Shown here: piece after piece, positions 1-10,542 of the stretch
Numbering within the stretch: position 1 is the first letter of the stretch
Layout: every line of letters begins with the position of its first letter
NCBI GenBank assembly: GCA_036426205.1
Contig: CM071568.1
Location: 221,700,966 to 221,764,965, forward strand
DNA: 64,000 nt
Direction of reading: 5' to 3'
Origin: Ascaphus truei
Lineage: Eukaryota; Chordata; Amphibia; Anura; Ascaphidae
Notes under the pieces: generated by a model
What the model was told of the DNA's origin: nothing
Databases searched by the model: none
What the model saw: the letters and a program-made list of their open reading frames with translations, nothing else
Translations under genes and position numbers: made by a program

Positions 1-270
1 CCTAGATATTTAAGCATAGAGGGTTGCCACTTAAAGTTGAAATTTAGTCCAATTAATTTTTCCACCGGCTTTGATAGATTAATATTGAGGGCTTCAGATT
101 TGGCCTGATTAATTTTGAACCCTGAGATTTGTTTGAAGGTCCCCAGAATTGAGAAGACATTGGGCAGGGAGGTAAGGGGATTTGATAATGTCAGGATCAC
201 ATCATCCGCGTAGAGCGCCACTTTGTGTGATTGCTCCTTTACAGATATTCCCGTAATATCCGGGTTGTTT
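1..270 (-). mobile_element. L1-type LINE, ORF2 reverse transcriptase fragment
   Basis: Translated on the minus strand, this piece gives an open frame of about 88 codons with the L1 reverse-transcriptase signature: YADD at about positions 195-206, followed by a serine/leucine-rich segment, SGFKIN and a KSEAL motif. YADD is the catalytic metal-binding motif of RT, used for target-primed reverse transcription. The frame runs off the left edge of the window. On the right it stops abruptly near 270, where an unrelated palindromic repeat begins, so this is probably a 5'-truncated insertion. No stop codon is visible in the part present. Family assignment is firm at the L1-clade level; the subfamily is unknown. 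Confidence 0.85.
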
Positions 271-328
271 CTTATATGTGCCGCCAGGGGTTACTTTGGA
301 TGTTTTTATTCTTGTTTCTGTTTTGCAG

Positions 329-391
329 CATCGGAGGGGGCATTGGCAGGATGAAGATGAGGATGGCCTTCATCGTGGCAGCCGGACATGG
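329..391 (+). other. 63-nt exon-like segment inside the palindromic repeat
   Basis: A pyrimidine-rich tract ending in TTTTGCAG at 321-328 precedes a 63-nt segment followed by a GT donor-like site at 392. The copy at 51992-52054 is also exactly 63 nt, is preceded by the same TTTTGCAG and is followed by GTAAGT, a better donor. Reading frame 1 gives an acidic core (QDEDEDGLHRG here, QDEEEDGLHRG in the other copy). A diverged relative at 55555-55620 reads EYCDEDALHHGRG and also runs into GTAAGTG. This could be a captured host exon. No host gene is identified. Confidence 0.45.
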
Positions 392-784
392 GTGTGTGCA
401 ATATGTATTTAATGTATTTATTATTCTTTATGTATTTTAAATGGACAAATTTTTTCCCATTACTGTATTATATGTTTTAGGGGGGGGGGGGGGTTTTTTG
501 TTAAGTATTTGTATTGTTGTATTTTTTTTTGGGGGGGGGCACAGAATTGTTTCAGCAGGCCTGCGGGGAACACCCGAGGGCCCCCGCCAGCTTCTAGTAT
601 CATTGCTATGCATCCCAAAAATGAGATTTATATAATGGGGGTATAGGGGTTGTTGGGGGCACAAGGGGTGTATGTTGTGTATTGCAATGTTTATTGGGGG
701 CAATTGTCCCCAATAAACATGCTATTATGCCTTAACCCCTTCATTGCCTTAGCGGCTATCCGCTATGGTAATGAAGCAGCATTA

Positions 785-1087
785 ATGTAATTTTAATAAT
801 ATTGTGCGGGAGCAGGGGGTCTCCTGAGCTGAACCGCATTGATTTGTGGCTCAGGGAACCCCTGCTTCCCGAGTTACAGGCCCCGGTTTGGGGCATCGGT
901 TCCAGTGTCGCCGCCATCTTTATAGCCTCCAAGACGCGACATGGGCTCTATAAAGATGGCGGCGACACTGGCACCCGATGCCCCTTACCGGGGCCTGTAA
1001 CTCGGGAAGCAGGGGGTCCCTGAGCCACAAATCAATGTGGTTCAGCTCAGGGGACACCCTGCTCAAGCACAATATTATTAAAAATAC
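785..1087. repeat. long hairpin A of palindromic repeat
   Basis: The left arm starts with attttaataatattgtgc and the right arm ends with its reverse complement. The arms stay paired through the ctcagg / cctgag, cccgagttacaggcccc and gtcgccgccatctttatag blocks, for about 140 nt per arm. The apex is a short stretch near 935. Mismatches are few, so the foldback is either young or kept similar by gene conversion. Confidence 0.85.
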
Positions 1088-1156
1088 ATTAAGGCTGCTT
1101 AATTACCATAGCGGATAGCCGCTATGGTAAGGAATGATTGTTTATTTTATATTTGT

Positions 1157-1438
1157 GTTTTACTCATAGTGTAGATGTGCAGAGGGTCTCCGGAGCTGAA
1201 CCGCTTTAGTTTTAGGTCCGGGGACCCCCTGCTTCCCGAGATACAGGCCCCTTTAGGGGGTGCCGGTATCTCTCTGCTTTGTTTACATTCCGCGGTCACG
1301 TGATCAGGACATTTAAATGCAGAGGGATACCGGCACCTCACAAAGGGGCCTGTATCTCGGGAAGCAGGGGGTCCCCGGACCTGAAACCAATGCGGTTCAG
1401 CTCAGGAGACCCCCTGCACATCTACACTATGAGTAAAA
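1157..1438. repeat. long hairpin B of palindromic repeat
   Basis: Inverted arms begin cactatgag-type at the outside (ctcatagtgtagatgtgcag on the left, ctgcacatctacactatgag on the right) and continue through cccgagatacaggcccctt and gccggtatc blocks. The centre is ttgtttacattccgcggtcacgtgatc. The same hairpin recurs at 38590-38870, 40310-40590, 52395-52675 and, cut by an insertion, at 56060-56218/58203-58245. Confidence 0.85.
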
Positions 1439-1849
1439 GTTGTTTAGAAAGATTTTTTATGTGCCGATGTTTCCGCAGAGAGAGCGGTGGGTCTCTCTCT
1501 ACTGCAAACACATATCGGCAGAAACGGCCTATCGCCAGGGTATCGGGAGCCAGGCTTTTTTTATCACCGCTCATCAGTGTTTTGCTTTTGCAGGGATTCG
1601 GCAGGGATTCGGCATGGATTCGGCCCTTACTGAATACTGCGAGGGCAAATAGCCAAAATCATGCCTATAGGGAACACTTGGCGATTGCACTTTTTCGGCG
1701 CTTAGTGCATGAGACCCTTAGTACTAATCTATATTCTTGTGCTGCTTTTAAGGTTACTTTTTATTACTTAAAATGTCACCGTGTTGCTTATGTGGCTTTA
1801 TTGTGGAACTGGAGGTAAGAAAGTTACATAGTGTAAAATAAAGATTTTT

Positions 1850-2164
1850 TTGCCTTCAATTCCAATTGTGATTGAAACCTTTCTTCCGAGAGGAATCTTG
1901 AGTTCTTTACTTTTTATAGTCTGAAGACAAAACCTCCTTTTTCTTCTCTCCACAATACTTTTTCTTGCCAGTTTCAACCTTTGTGTGTCCTATTATTGGA
2001 TTTCTATCCTTTATCTGAAGTGAATAAAGCCTTGTATAATGTTTGTACAGTCGGTATAGGCAACGAGCAAGAGAAAATTATTAAATGAAAATGAAAGAAT
2101 TCAATTATGAATACATGCTTTAAGCAACAAATGAGACATCAGTGTAATATTTAAAAAGAAAGAA
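1850..2164. other. AT-rich stretch, nothing recognised
   Basis: No open frame, repeat terminus or RNA motif is recognisable here. It lies between the tail of the palindromic repeat and the first sign of the Ngaro-type element. Confidence 0.5.
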
Positions 2165-2250
2165 AGCCCTGGCTCTGTCAGGAAGGGGTGTCATGACTTA
2201 ATGCCGAGGGGCACCTCCTGAGGGATCTGTGAGGTCAGCAGGGCCCCCAA
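2165..2250 (+). repeat. Ngaro-type split direct repeat, A1 remnant
   Basis: The block with ggaaggggtgtcatgactt and gtgaggtcag matches 6318-6395 (ggaaggggaggcatgactt, catgaggtcag) in direct orientation. Ngaro/DIRS-like retroelements with split direct repeats are organised A1 - ORFs - B1 - A2 - B2. This is the expected position of A1, with B1, A2 and B2 at 5930-6950. Confidence 0.6.
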
Positions 2251-2259
2251 CAGAAATCG

Positions 2260-2661
2260 TGAAACCATGTATTTCTCTCCCTTCCCATCTCACTCTCCCA
2301 CCTCGCATGTATTTTTCTCCCCTGCTTCTCACTCTTACTCCCTCTTTTCCTCACTCATCCCCTCTGTCCTCTCCCTCCATCAAAGCTCACTCATTCCGAC
2401 CCCCCACACACAATTCCCCCCACAAGATATATACCAAAAAACTTCCCACCCCCAATGCAAAAAACTACCCACCTCCAAATATATACAACCTCCCCCCCCC
2501 CCCAAATGCATACAAAACCCCCACCTACCCAATACATACATACATATACTGTACATATATATACATACACACACATTCCCAGTAAGATAGATAGATCTTA
2601 CTGGGAATGTGTGTGTATATGTGTATATGTATATGTGTATATATGTATATATATATACATA
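2260..2661. repeat. CT-rich and CA/TA-rich low-complexity tract with a short palindrome
   Basis: A pyrimidine-rich run (2270-2400) passes into C-tracts and (TA)/(CA) dinucleotide runs. A near-perfect palindrome with arms acacacattcccagtaagat / atcttactgggaatgtgtgt sits at 2567-2614. Long frames here on either strand are compositional artefacts. Confidence 0.7.
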
Positions 2662-3185
2662 CAATACATATAAAAATTACCCAACCCCCCTCCAATACAT
2701 ATAAAAATTACCCAACCCCCCTCCAATATATATAAAAATTACCCCAACCCCCCTCCAATACATATAAAAATTACCCAAACCCCCCTCCAATACATATAAC
2801 AATTACCCCAACCCCCCCTACAATACATATAAAAATTACCCCAACCCCCCTCCAATACATATAAAAATTACCCCAACACCCCTCCAATACATATAAAAAT
2901 TACCCCAAACCCCAATACATATAAAAATTACCCCAATGCCCCAATACATATAAAAATGAGCAGCCCCCCCATACATATAAAAATTACCCCAACCCCCCAT
3001 TACATATAAAAATTACCCCAACCCCCCAATACATATAAAAAGTACCGCAACCCCCCAATACATATAAAAATTACCCCAACCCCCCCAATACATATCAAAA
3101 TTACCCCTACCCCCCAATACATATAAAAATTACCCCAACCCCCCAATACATATAAAAAATACCCCAACCCCCCAAATACATATAT
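2662..3185. repeat. minisatellite, about 30-33 bp unit
   Basis: About sixteen tandem copies of a unit built from caatacatataaaaattac plus cccaaccccc. Unit length varies because the C-run and the tc linker change between copies. Later units lose the tc linker and become shorter. The tract lies inside the broken Ngaro-type element. Confidence 0.9.
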
Positions 3186-3189
3186 ATAA

Positions 3190-3760
3190 AATTCAGACTT
3201 ACCTGCAGGAGGAGGGGGTGGGCGCGGCGTGCCAGTGCCTGCGGGTGGTGGTAGTGGTGCTGGGGGGGGGGGATGCTGTGGGGGGGGGGGGGGGGGGGGG
3301 GGGGGAGGGTGGGGGGGGGGGGGGGGGGTGGGGGTGCAGCGGGGGGCCCGGCGGCTGGTCACAGAAGTTGCCGACGGCCCCGCTGCAGGAACACCGCTGC
3401 TTCCGCGCGCTGCGGTGTGTGCTGCGGGGGTGGGGCCGATGCTGGCCCGATGCGGTGGGAGGGTGTGGGGGTATTGGCAGGACGGCCCGGTGGCATTGGG
3501 GGGTCGGCGGTTTTGGCCCGATGTTGGGGAGGGGGGGAACAGTGAAGGCCCGGTGGCTGCGGGAGTGGAAGTGGAAGTGCTGCAATGGGCCCGCCGGCTT
3601 GCCACAGCAATTGCCGCCGGCCCGCTGCACCTATCTCACGATGCTGCTCCCGCGCGCGCCGGGCCTCCCTCTCATGCCAGCATGCCGGATGCTTAACCTA
3701 CTTCCAGCGCTGCCAACAGGGAGCCTAGCGCCGGGTGCAGAGGTTTTTTTTTTTAAATTA
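3190..3760. repeat. GC-rich segment with long G-tracts
   Basis: The segment starts with cttacctgcaggagg and contains G-runs of up to about 30 nt (3265-3330). The remainder is CpG-rich, with repeated gcccggtggc / ggcccgatg blocks. Open frames on both strands are proline/glycine artefacts of this composition. It may be non-coding cargo of the retroelement or a separate GC-rich insertion; nothing in it is diagnostic. Tract lengths are prone to sequencing error. Confidence 0.5.
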
Positions 3761-4700
3761 ACTGACGCCCAGCCGCGCAGGAGGCCCGGGCAGCCGGGCC
3801 CCCCTGACCCACAGGGCCAGGGACGCCAGTACCCTTTCTCCCCCCTCTTGGTGGGCCTGGAGGTCAGGCCAGGGAGAGGGGTTTTGCCGATTTTGCCCTT
3901 CTCTAGTAGCAATGCGGGCTCCACTGGTGGAGGCCTGCAGGTGTGAGGACCTTGATTGGTGGCATGGCAATGCTACCCTGTGTGGAATCATGCAGAGAGT
4001 GGGCCAGAGGCTGTGTCCACCCAGCACAGCAAGGAGCAGAGGAGCAGGAATCGCAGCAAAGAATGGCTAGGACAATCGTGCTCCCAACCTCTACTGAGGC
4101 TGAGCCCATCATGGTAGGAAAAGAGGGGTGAGGGCACAGCAAGGCATCCCTGGATGGCGCAGACAAGGAATGCAGCTGTCTCGAAGCGGAGGTGACTGGT
4201 AAATTGGCTCAAAGAAGGGGGCGACAGTGAGCGGGGGTCTAGGAAGGAACAGGGGTAGCTTTAGGGTACTAACACAGGGGAGGCAGGTAGAGATGGAAGT
4301 GCCCTTTCTAGATTTACGTTTCCGGCATCCAAGGAGTTTGTTCTGGGAGTGGCAATGACAGGAGAGCCTTGTTTGTGAGCCTGTGTCAGATACCAGTTCA
4401 GGAGTGATGGAGCTGATGAGGGCTTCCTTGGCTCCGGGTACATGGTCAGCATACACCAGGGCCTGGGAGGAATGGTAGGTCTGGTTGAGTACACATTTGG
4501 AAGAGCAGGGGACAGAGGGTGCAGGGCTAGAGGCAGCCATAGATAATCTGTTGAGGTTTTTGTTAAGGAAATGGGAGTCAGGTGGCTCAGCCTGAATGGT
4601 ATTAAAAATTGAAGCAGGAGTCTCCTTTTTAAAATTGAATGGAGACAGGGACTATACAAATACTTTTGTGATATGAAGGGTAGTGGTATGTTGGAAAAGA
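3761..4700 (+). mobile_element. presumed 5' coding remnant of the Ngaro-type element
   Basis: This sits between A1 and the tyrosine recombinase, where gag, RT and RNase H should be. The frames are short and broken and I recognise no RT motif, so RT/RNase H is probably deleted or decayed beyond recognition. Assignment rests on position only. Confidence 0.35.
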
Positions 4701-4725
4701 GCAGCCAGATCCAAGGCCCGCGATT

Positions 4726-5290
4726 TTGGCAGGAATGTGGGACAAAATAGTAGGGGCAACACATGAAGCGTATTTTTCGAAGTATGAAATGCAGTTGTTT
4801 AGCGTAATATTTTGCCTGACCTTTGGGGCCATGCGCATTAGTGAGATTGTGAGTATTTCGAAGAAAGGTGCTGGGGGGAGGGGAGATTGCAAAGAGAGGA
4901 TGTATATTGGAATGCCGGGTCAGTACGGTTTAGAACCAGGAGGTCAAAAATTGATCCAGCAGGAAATGGGTGCACCTACGGGGGATTGAATGATTTGTCC
5001 AGTTAGACAACTGGGGGAGTATGGTCAGTGTAGGTCCAAGGGTGGTGCCCCTTCCTTTGTAATATATGAAGACGGAACTGCGGTGTCCCGTTTTCAGTTT
5101 GTAAGAGTTCTGAAGAAATGTGCGGAGCTGGCGGGTTTTTGGGACTTAATAATCAAGTCCCATTCTTTCAGAATTGGGGTGACATCTGAAGCTGTGAGTT
5201 TGGGCTTGGGGAGGCATCCATTAAAGTGTTGGGCAGATGGTCATCAAGGCAGTTTAGGAGTTATGTTAGATCCTGCACAAACTGTTAAGA
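4726..5290 (+). pseudogene. Ngaro/DIRS-type tyrosine recombinase
   Basis: A tyrosine recombinase joins the circular cDNA of DIRS/Ngaro retroelements to the genome, replacing the usual integrase. The translation shows the family blocks in order: a FGAMRISEIV segment with the first catalytic Arg (about 4828-4857), CPVRQLGEY (about 4996), EDGTAVSRFQF (about 5071), HSFRIG with the His-x-x-Arg pair (about 5161-5178), and then, after a +1/-1 shift near 5230, GRW (5232-5240) and the catalytic Tyr at 5262-5264. One in-frame TGA (4987-4989) and the frameshift make it a pseudogene, but the R-H-R-Y set is recognisable. Cryptons also use this fold; the split direct repeats and the SGNH domain favour Ngaro. 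Confidence 0.8.
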
Positions 5291-5310
5291 GTTTTGTTAT
5301 TGTGTTTTTG

Positions 5311-5905
5311 TTCAAATCAAGTCCCGCTGGAAGTCTGTCTGTGTGGTGATTCATATGTGGACTGGGCTGGGAAGCGAGATGAGCGTAGTCCAGGAGGCAG
5401 GCAATTGGGAAAATACAGACTTGGCCAGGATGTTGGTGTTAGGGGCATGTATTTGGACCAACTATTGCCTGAGTTATTGCATAGGGAGAGGAGTAGGGCC
5501 CCTCCTGATATAATTTTACCACATGTGGGGGGAAACTATTTGATATTGGTCCAATCATTAGACTTAATGAGGAACATGCAGTTGGACTTGGCACAGTTAG
5601 TGGCGTGGTTTAGGCCTCTAATGCTAGTCTGTCAGAGGGGTCTCTTAGTTTGCACTAGCGTGGGAATAGAAATGACGCAGCGGTAGATAGATTTAGGAAG
5701 AAAATAAATAAGGTGATGGCGGCATTCTTTCTGGATTTAGGAGGGATAGCGATAAGGCATGAAGACCATGAGGGGGGGGGGGGCTGAAAAAGCTGTTTAG
5801 GGAGGATGAGTTTTACCAATCTGACATATGGATTGATATCCTGATCTTTGCGTGGCAAGACACGCTAGTAAAGGCAGTGAGGCTTGTGGCGGCTCGCAAG
5901 GCCAG
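5311..5905 (+). pseudogene. SGNH/GDSL hydrolase domain of the Ngaro-type element
   Basis: Just downstream of the recombinase, the +2-shifted frame gives CGDSYVDWAG (block I with the nucleophile Ser at 5351-5353). It is followed by GVRGM and QLLPELLHR, then PPDIILPHVGGNY (block III, GGND changed to GGNY). A later frame gives GGIAIRHED and LFREDEFYQSD (5795-5830), where the block V Asp-x-x-His would be. The His has been lost. SGNH esterase-like domains are known from some Ngaro and CR1 elements; their role is unclear. Several frameshifts and a G-run (5770-5783) show decay. Confidence 0.7.
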
Positions 5906-5929
5906 TTTATGGCTCGTTAAATGATCTTG

Positions 5930-6300
5930 TTGGATGCGGGAGTAATGTTTACTCAGGGGGTGGGGGAGGGGACTCAGTCAGTATTGGCTCCTGAAGGGAG
6001 ATCACGGACTTTGGAAATGTTTAGTTGGAGAAGGCGGTACCATTCCAGGCTGTTGTGGGCGGAACGGTAGTGACCTTCCAATGGGGGCAATGTGTCATTT
6101 GGACTAAGGTACTAAATGCCTAGATGAGTAACAGCTGAGTGTATTCCTCAAGCTCCGGTAGATGTAGGCGGATCAATCTAGATGGGTCTTTAGTTGAGGA
6201 TAAATGTTATATTTATCTTGTTGTTAGAAATAAAAGCTGTGGCTAATATTTTTTCCAAGAATGTGTATGGTGTGTTTATTGGGAGTGGGTTCCAGGTCAA
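5930..6300 (+). repeat. Ngaro split direct repeat, B1
   Basis: Direct repeat with 6570-6945. Shared blocks include cagtcagtattg, gaaatgttta, ggataaatgttatatttatc and aaataaaagctgtggc. Two B repeats separated by an A repeat is the B1-A2-B2 arrangement expected at the 3' end of split-direct-repeat retroelements. Confidence 0.7.
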
Positions 6301-6500
6301 GGCATGGGAAAAGTGTGGATCTGTAAGGAAGGGGAGGCATGACTTAAGGGCCCCTCCCCTAAGGAGCCATGAGGTCAGGTCAGGGGAAGGGGTTAAGATA
6401 GGGGTACTTAAGGTACAGTAAGAGGGAAGGATCTTGTCTTCCTCTTTCTTCTAGGATCTACTGGAGCTATGGAGCTAAGTCCTACCCACCCTCTCTTTAG
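6301..6500 (+). repeat. Ngaro split direct repeat, A2
   Basis: This lies between the two B copies and matches the A1 remnant at 2165-2250. It is followed by a short tail with gtacttaaggtacagtaag. Confidence 0.6.
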
Positions 6501-6569
6501 GAATGAAGGATGTCAGATTTGGGAAGAAATTATCATGATTCGGCTCTCTTTTGTCGCAGCTTGGGAATG

Positions 6570-6945
6570 TTTTGGCACGAGTAATGTCTACACAGTGTGG
6601 GGGAGTCAGTCAGTATTGTCTCTTGCAGCGGGTCTCAGAACTTAGAAATGTTTAGCTAGGGAAAGTTGAACCATTTCAGACTGTTGCGGCCGGAATGGTA
6701 GTTAACTTTCAATGGGAACTCTGTCCATTTCTGATTAAGGTACTGAATGGCTAGATGAGCATGAGCTGAGGGTATCCCTCGAGCTTCGGTAGATGTGGGT
6801 AGAGCAATCTAGCTGGTTCCTTAGTTGGGGATAAATGTTATATTTATCTTGTTATAAATAAAAGCTGTGGCAATTAATTCTCCCAAGAAGGTTTATGGTG
6901 TGTTTAATGGGAATGAAGAGGGGTCCAGGTCGATATGGGTAAATG
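6570..6945 (+). repeat. Ngaro split direct repeat, B2
   Basis: Second B copy, about 80 percent identical by eye to B1. It ends near ggtccaggtcgatatggg, matching ggttccaggtcaaggcatggg at the end of B1. It probably marks the right end of the element. Confidence 0.65.
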
Positions 6946-6949
6946 ATGC

Positions 6950-7650
6950 TCTTACTGTATGGACATATTCCTCACTGAAAAACAGGGCAAAACAGATACA
7001 GTATAGGTACTGATCTGACACAAAGCCAGCCAGATATGTAAAAAAAAGTATGAGTAATACAAAAAGCTACATTTCAACTTAATTATCTGCCATAAAACTG
7101 TATTCCCTAGGCAACTAATGTGAAAACCACAGATGTCAAATGGTGAAGGAGGATTATTTGAAAGTGTGTGTTTAAGCCAAGCAGAATAGTATAGACTGGG
7201 AGGGAGGATGCTTATTTTCATTTTAGATCATAGATTGTGAAATGTGAAATGATGTCAGGCTGTTCATAGTATAAAAAATCTCAAGCTAATACTTACTTGG
7301 AAACTGAATTCTTTAGTAGAGCCTTGAGCTATAAGCAAACTTACTCAAAGCAGATTTGCTCTTTGCTCATTCACCTTTCTGAATTCAAATGAATTTGTGA
7401 CTTATTTGAATAGTAAGATATCGTAGTTCGTAGATTGTGATAACTTTTCATGGGCAAACAAATCAATCATACTCTACAAGAAAACCCTGGACAATTAAAA
7501 TAATTACACTTTGACATGCTTTTGCTAACTCACTTACTTTTATTTTGATACAGACAGCATTTTAAAATAGCTCTTTTCCACATATTACTTAATTCACAGT
7601 AAAAGATACAGTTGGAATCACCCATTTAGCTTCAGTAACCACAGGGATTT
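6950..7650. other. AT-rich stretch, nothing recognised
   Basis: No motif or terminus is recognisable. This may be unique host sequence or the decayed LTR region downstream of the Gypsy pol that follows. Confidence 0.45.
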
Positions 7651-7659
7651 CTGTAGGTA

Positions 7660-7823
7660 ACCCAGGAGAATCATAAGCCCAAAACACGCCTGCAGTTGCT
7701 GAAGCCCAGCGCTCCTCACCACAACAAGGAAACTGATTGCATGGGGAGAAAGCTGGGCCTCTGTAAGACTCTATGGTTTCACTCTATGTCCCATGACCTT
7801 GATGGTCGCATTCGGGAGACCTC
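7660..7823 (-). repeat. possible 3' region of the Gypsy element with MITE-like relative
   Basis: The block at 7690-7775 (cgctcctcaccacaacaagg..., gagaaagctgggcctct) resembles part of the hAT-like element at 9468-9803. This suggests a related, partly decayed insertion next to the end of Gypsy pol. Confidence 0.35.
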
Positions 7824-9460
7824 TCATAGAGGATTTCTCACTTCAGTGTCCAGGATCTTAGAAAGGTGACCTAATATTCGTTCTTCCCTATATTCCTCAT
7901 CCTCATTGGATTCATCATCACTCTCCTTCATGTATGATTTTTGGGGAAAACAGACTGGACCATATCCTCTTCTTAGCATGTCACTTCTTCTTGGCATGGT
8001 ATCTGCCCCCGGAGCCACCTTGCAAGCTAAACTATTGGCAATTGATGAATTTCTATGCAAATTCTTCTTTGATTCAGGTCTCTTTTAAGGTTTCACTCGG
8101 TATACTGGCAGCCACTTTAGTTTCTATACTATAATGTAGGGCTCTGATTTCCATTGATTAGATTTTTTATGCTTTCCAGTATACCCAGTATACCCAGATT
8201 CCTAATGAAAACTGTCATTCATTTGCAATTCTTGTTCTTGTCTGTGCACTCTTTTATAATACCGGCCTTTATTTCCTAAGTTGTTAGTCTCAGCTGCAGT
8301 AGTAGCCAGTTATTACTCCTATTGCAACTGCTCTTTGAGCCTTTGCATATATTGCATGTTAGTTGTAGGAGATGTACCATCGGCAACCACACACACAACA
8401 TACAGATAGATTGGTAGCTGGGCTGTTTTACCAAACGTCCAATAATATGGAAAGTACCCTGTAGCTTCATTGTGGGTACAATTATATTCATGCACTAGGC
8501 GGTGCACATGTTGACTCAATGGTTCTTTTCCCCGGGTATTCATTGTACCAGTCATGTTAGTAGTGTCCTATTAAATCTCGCACGTTGTGGGGTTCCCAAG
8601 GGTGATATGGCATAATTCTGGATTTCTTTACCCTACATAAAAGTATCAATTATTTAATGAGGCTTCTCTTGAAATCTCGGCCTTGGTCAGAATGGTATTT
8701 GTCCCACAGGACCTCGACAATTGTAATGGCTCGCTGGTCTTTGGTTGGGAACGCTTGTGCATATCTGGTGAAGTAGTCGGTGACTACTAGGAAATTGCAA
8801 GTATTTTTACTATCTGGTTATAGCGATGAAAAGTCCATGCACACCAAGTCCAGTGGCCCACTTGTGCTTATATTCACTAACGGGGTGGCCCTCTTAGGTA
8901 TTGTTTTCCTCGGTACACACCAGCTGCATTTCTTACAGTATTCTTCAACATCTCAAGCCCTTCGAGACTAGTAGAACCGGCCCCTAACTCGTCCAAATGT
9001 TTTGACGGTACCCATATTACCATGGTTGTCGTGAAATGAGCTGAGTACCACCTACTGGTATTTTTAAGGGAGTACCAAGTGTTGAAATTTGTTTGCAACT
9101 CAAAACATTACTCCACTATTAATTACTAGATTAGGCCACTGTCTCACTAGTAACCGGCTTTCATGTGCATCCCATTGACGGTCGAGAACAACTTCTTGTT
9201 GCTCAATGCTGACTATACTTCTTTTAGGCCTGTATCTGTCTTCTATGCCATCTGTAGATTCTGCCGGATTAATTGGGGCAACCCCATCATGGTTGACACA
9301 GTAGGATAAAATAAGCAAGGAGAATAGCGGTGAGAGATATCCCCAAACTGTCAGCCACTCTGTTTAGGTTTGCTGTCATTATACATCTGGGTGTCTCAAT
9401 TTGATTGGACAATGTTTGGACTCTGGTGGCTGTAATTTCCTTCCACTGACTATCCGTCCC
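7824..9460 (-). pseudogene. Gypsy integrase and pol C-terminus
   Basis: Integrase inserts the retroelement cDNA. On the minus strand, across several frames, I read an N-terminal HHCC zinc region (HDNHG, then EYCKKCSWC and PKRAT; about 8900-9110). Next come the core pieces DYFTRYAQAFPTKDQ (about 8760), HSDQGRDF (about 8680) and KKSRIMPYHP (about 8620). Then come the chromodomain-like RNLGIPGKHKL / RWKSEPYIIVSK / YRVKP region (8090-8250) and an acidic tail that ends at 7824. About 30 codons between the first core Asp region and HSDQ are missing. In-frame stops are frequent. It belongs with the RT at 10352-10541 and 18052-18480. Confidence 0.85.
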
Positions 9461-9467
9461 CTGGGTA

Positions 9468-9803
9468 CATCGGCGGATTGCCCTATCGGACGTTCGGGTT
9501 TGCCCCAGTGTGCCAGTGCTGCAGGTGTGCTGGCTGCGTGCACGCAGCATTGGCCCACAGCATGCCTGCGCTCTTCCTCACAACAATGAAACTAATTGCT
9601 GGGGGAGAGAGCGGGACCTCTGGAAAACTTGCCTTTTCCAGAGTGGCCCTCCATTGTGATGCTGTGTTGTCATAGAAAGGCGACATCACATGGTGACGCG
9701 TTGTCATGACAATGCACCCATCATGTCACATGATACCACTGGTAGAGGGCCAGTAGGTAAATGAAATGTCCCGGGCCAAAATTTCACCTCCAATCCGCCC
9801 CTG
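9468..9803. mobile_element. hAT-type MITE, 336 bp, inserted in Gypsy RNase H
   Basis: The right end reads outward as CAGGGGCGGATTGG and the left end as CATCGGCGGATTGCC, a typical hAT-style terminus beginning CA. The 8-bp flanks are CCTGGGTA (9460-9467) and CCCAGGTA (9804-9811), 6 of 8 matching, as for an aged 8-bp target duplication. It interrupts the Gypsy pol sequence that continues on both sides. There is no transposase. Confidence 0.65.
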
Positions 9804-10351
9804 CCCAGGTATCTCACCAAATTCAAGTCAATGCTTTGGTGTCAATTTTCTGTCTTCCAAGTCTATATTTTTATTTATGTGGTCAATGCCGCTAGCCATC
9901 TATGACCAGTGGCAATCAATTTAGCAGAAGAGTGGATATATATATATAGGTAATCATGCAATTTGTCGATTACTGCCCATTTCAAGGCCAAAAACTCAAG
10001 TTTGTGCACTGGGTAATTGTTTTCTAATGGGCTAACACCCTTCTCCCAAATGCCACAGGCCGAAATTTCTCAATGTTCCTGATATAATATAGCCTCTAGT
10101 CCTTACAGGCTGGTGTCCACATGAAATAAATAGGGCTTTTGTGGTTTGGCAAACAACAGTGCTGGCGCATTAGTGAGGCCAGCCTTGATGGTTTTGAAGG
10201 CCTCCTCACACTTGGGAATCCACTATACCAAATAGCTCACCCATCTTGAAGTAATCCTGACTGGTGGCTCCATGGGTCATACTGTGTTCTGGAGTTGGCG
10301 GGTAACCTTTCATCAGTTGGGTCAATGGCTGCACAATGGCCGAGAAGTTAT
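9804..10351 (-). pseudogene. Gypsy RNase H remnant
   Basis: RNase H degrades the RNA strand during Gypsy reverse transcription. Minus-strand fragments match the usual order: a connection segment after RT, then pieces resembling VHKLEFLALKWAV (about 9960-10000) and TGHRWLAALTT (about 9890). Stops and frameshifts are numerous. It is collinear with RT upstream (higher coordinates) and integrase downstream. Confidence 0.7.
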
Positions 10352-10542
10352 TCACAAATATACACATAGTTCTATTAACTGCCTGGGCAAGGATGCAATA
10401 GCCTCCAATTTGGATGGATCAGTGGTCAGACCTTCTTCAAATATTGTGTGTCCCACATAGGTGATGGACACTCGATAGAACTGACACTTGCCCAAGGATA
10501 GTTTCAATCTGCTCTCACTCAACTGGTCCAGCCCTTTCATTA
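10352..10542 (-). pseudogene. Gypsy reverse transcriptase, C-terminal part
   Basis: The minus strand gives a clean frame with LKLSLGKCQFY, YVGHTI, EEGLTTDPSKLEAI and SLPRQ. These are the thumb-region motifs that follow the catalytic YLDD in Gypsy RT. The frame begins exactly at the edge of a 7.5-kb insertion. The missing N-terminal part of the same RT lies at 18052-18480, and the reading frame matches across the join once one TTA target copy is discounted. Confidence 0.9.

Larger units (their letters stand above)
285..1850. repeat. composite palindromic repeat, copy 1
   Basis: This is one of at least five copies of a family seen again at 20055-20465, 38438-40620, 50750-52980 and 54376-61914. 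In order it holds an exon-like segment (288-410), G-tracts, a short palindrome around 757 built on CATTGCCTTAGCGGC / GCCGCTATGG, a long hairpin (785-1087), a second short palindrome around 1108, a second long hairpin (1157-1438) and a tail (1440-1850). The two hairpins resemble each other: both contain a ggggacccctgct arm and a GC-rich loop. The tail matches 52690-52980. I know no family name for it. The structure suggests a foldback or compound non-autonomous DNA transposon. Confidence 0.75.

Noticed and set aside
3000..3946. Overlapping frames of 140-240 codons on both strands
   Set aside because: Produced by G-tracts and GC-rich sequence; no conserved motif, and frames depend on homopolymer length.
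4109..4892. Minus-strand frames of 87-167 codons opposite the Ngaro region
   Set aside because: Shadows of the plus-strand element; no domain recognised, whereas the plus strand carries the recombinase.
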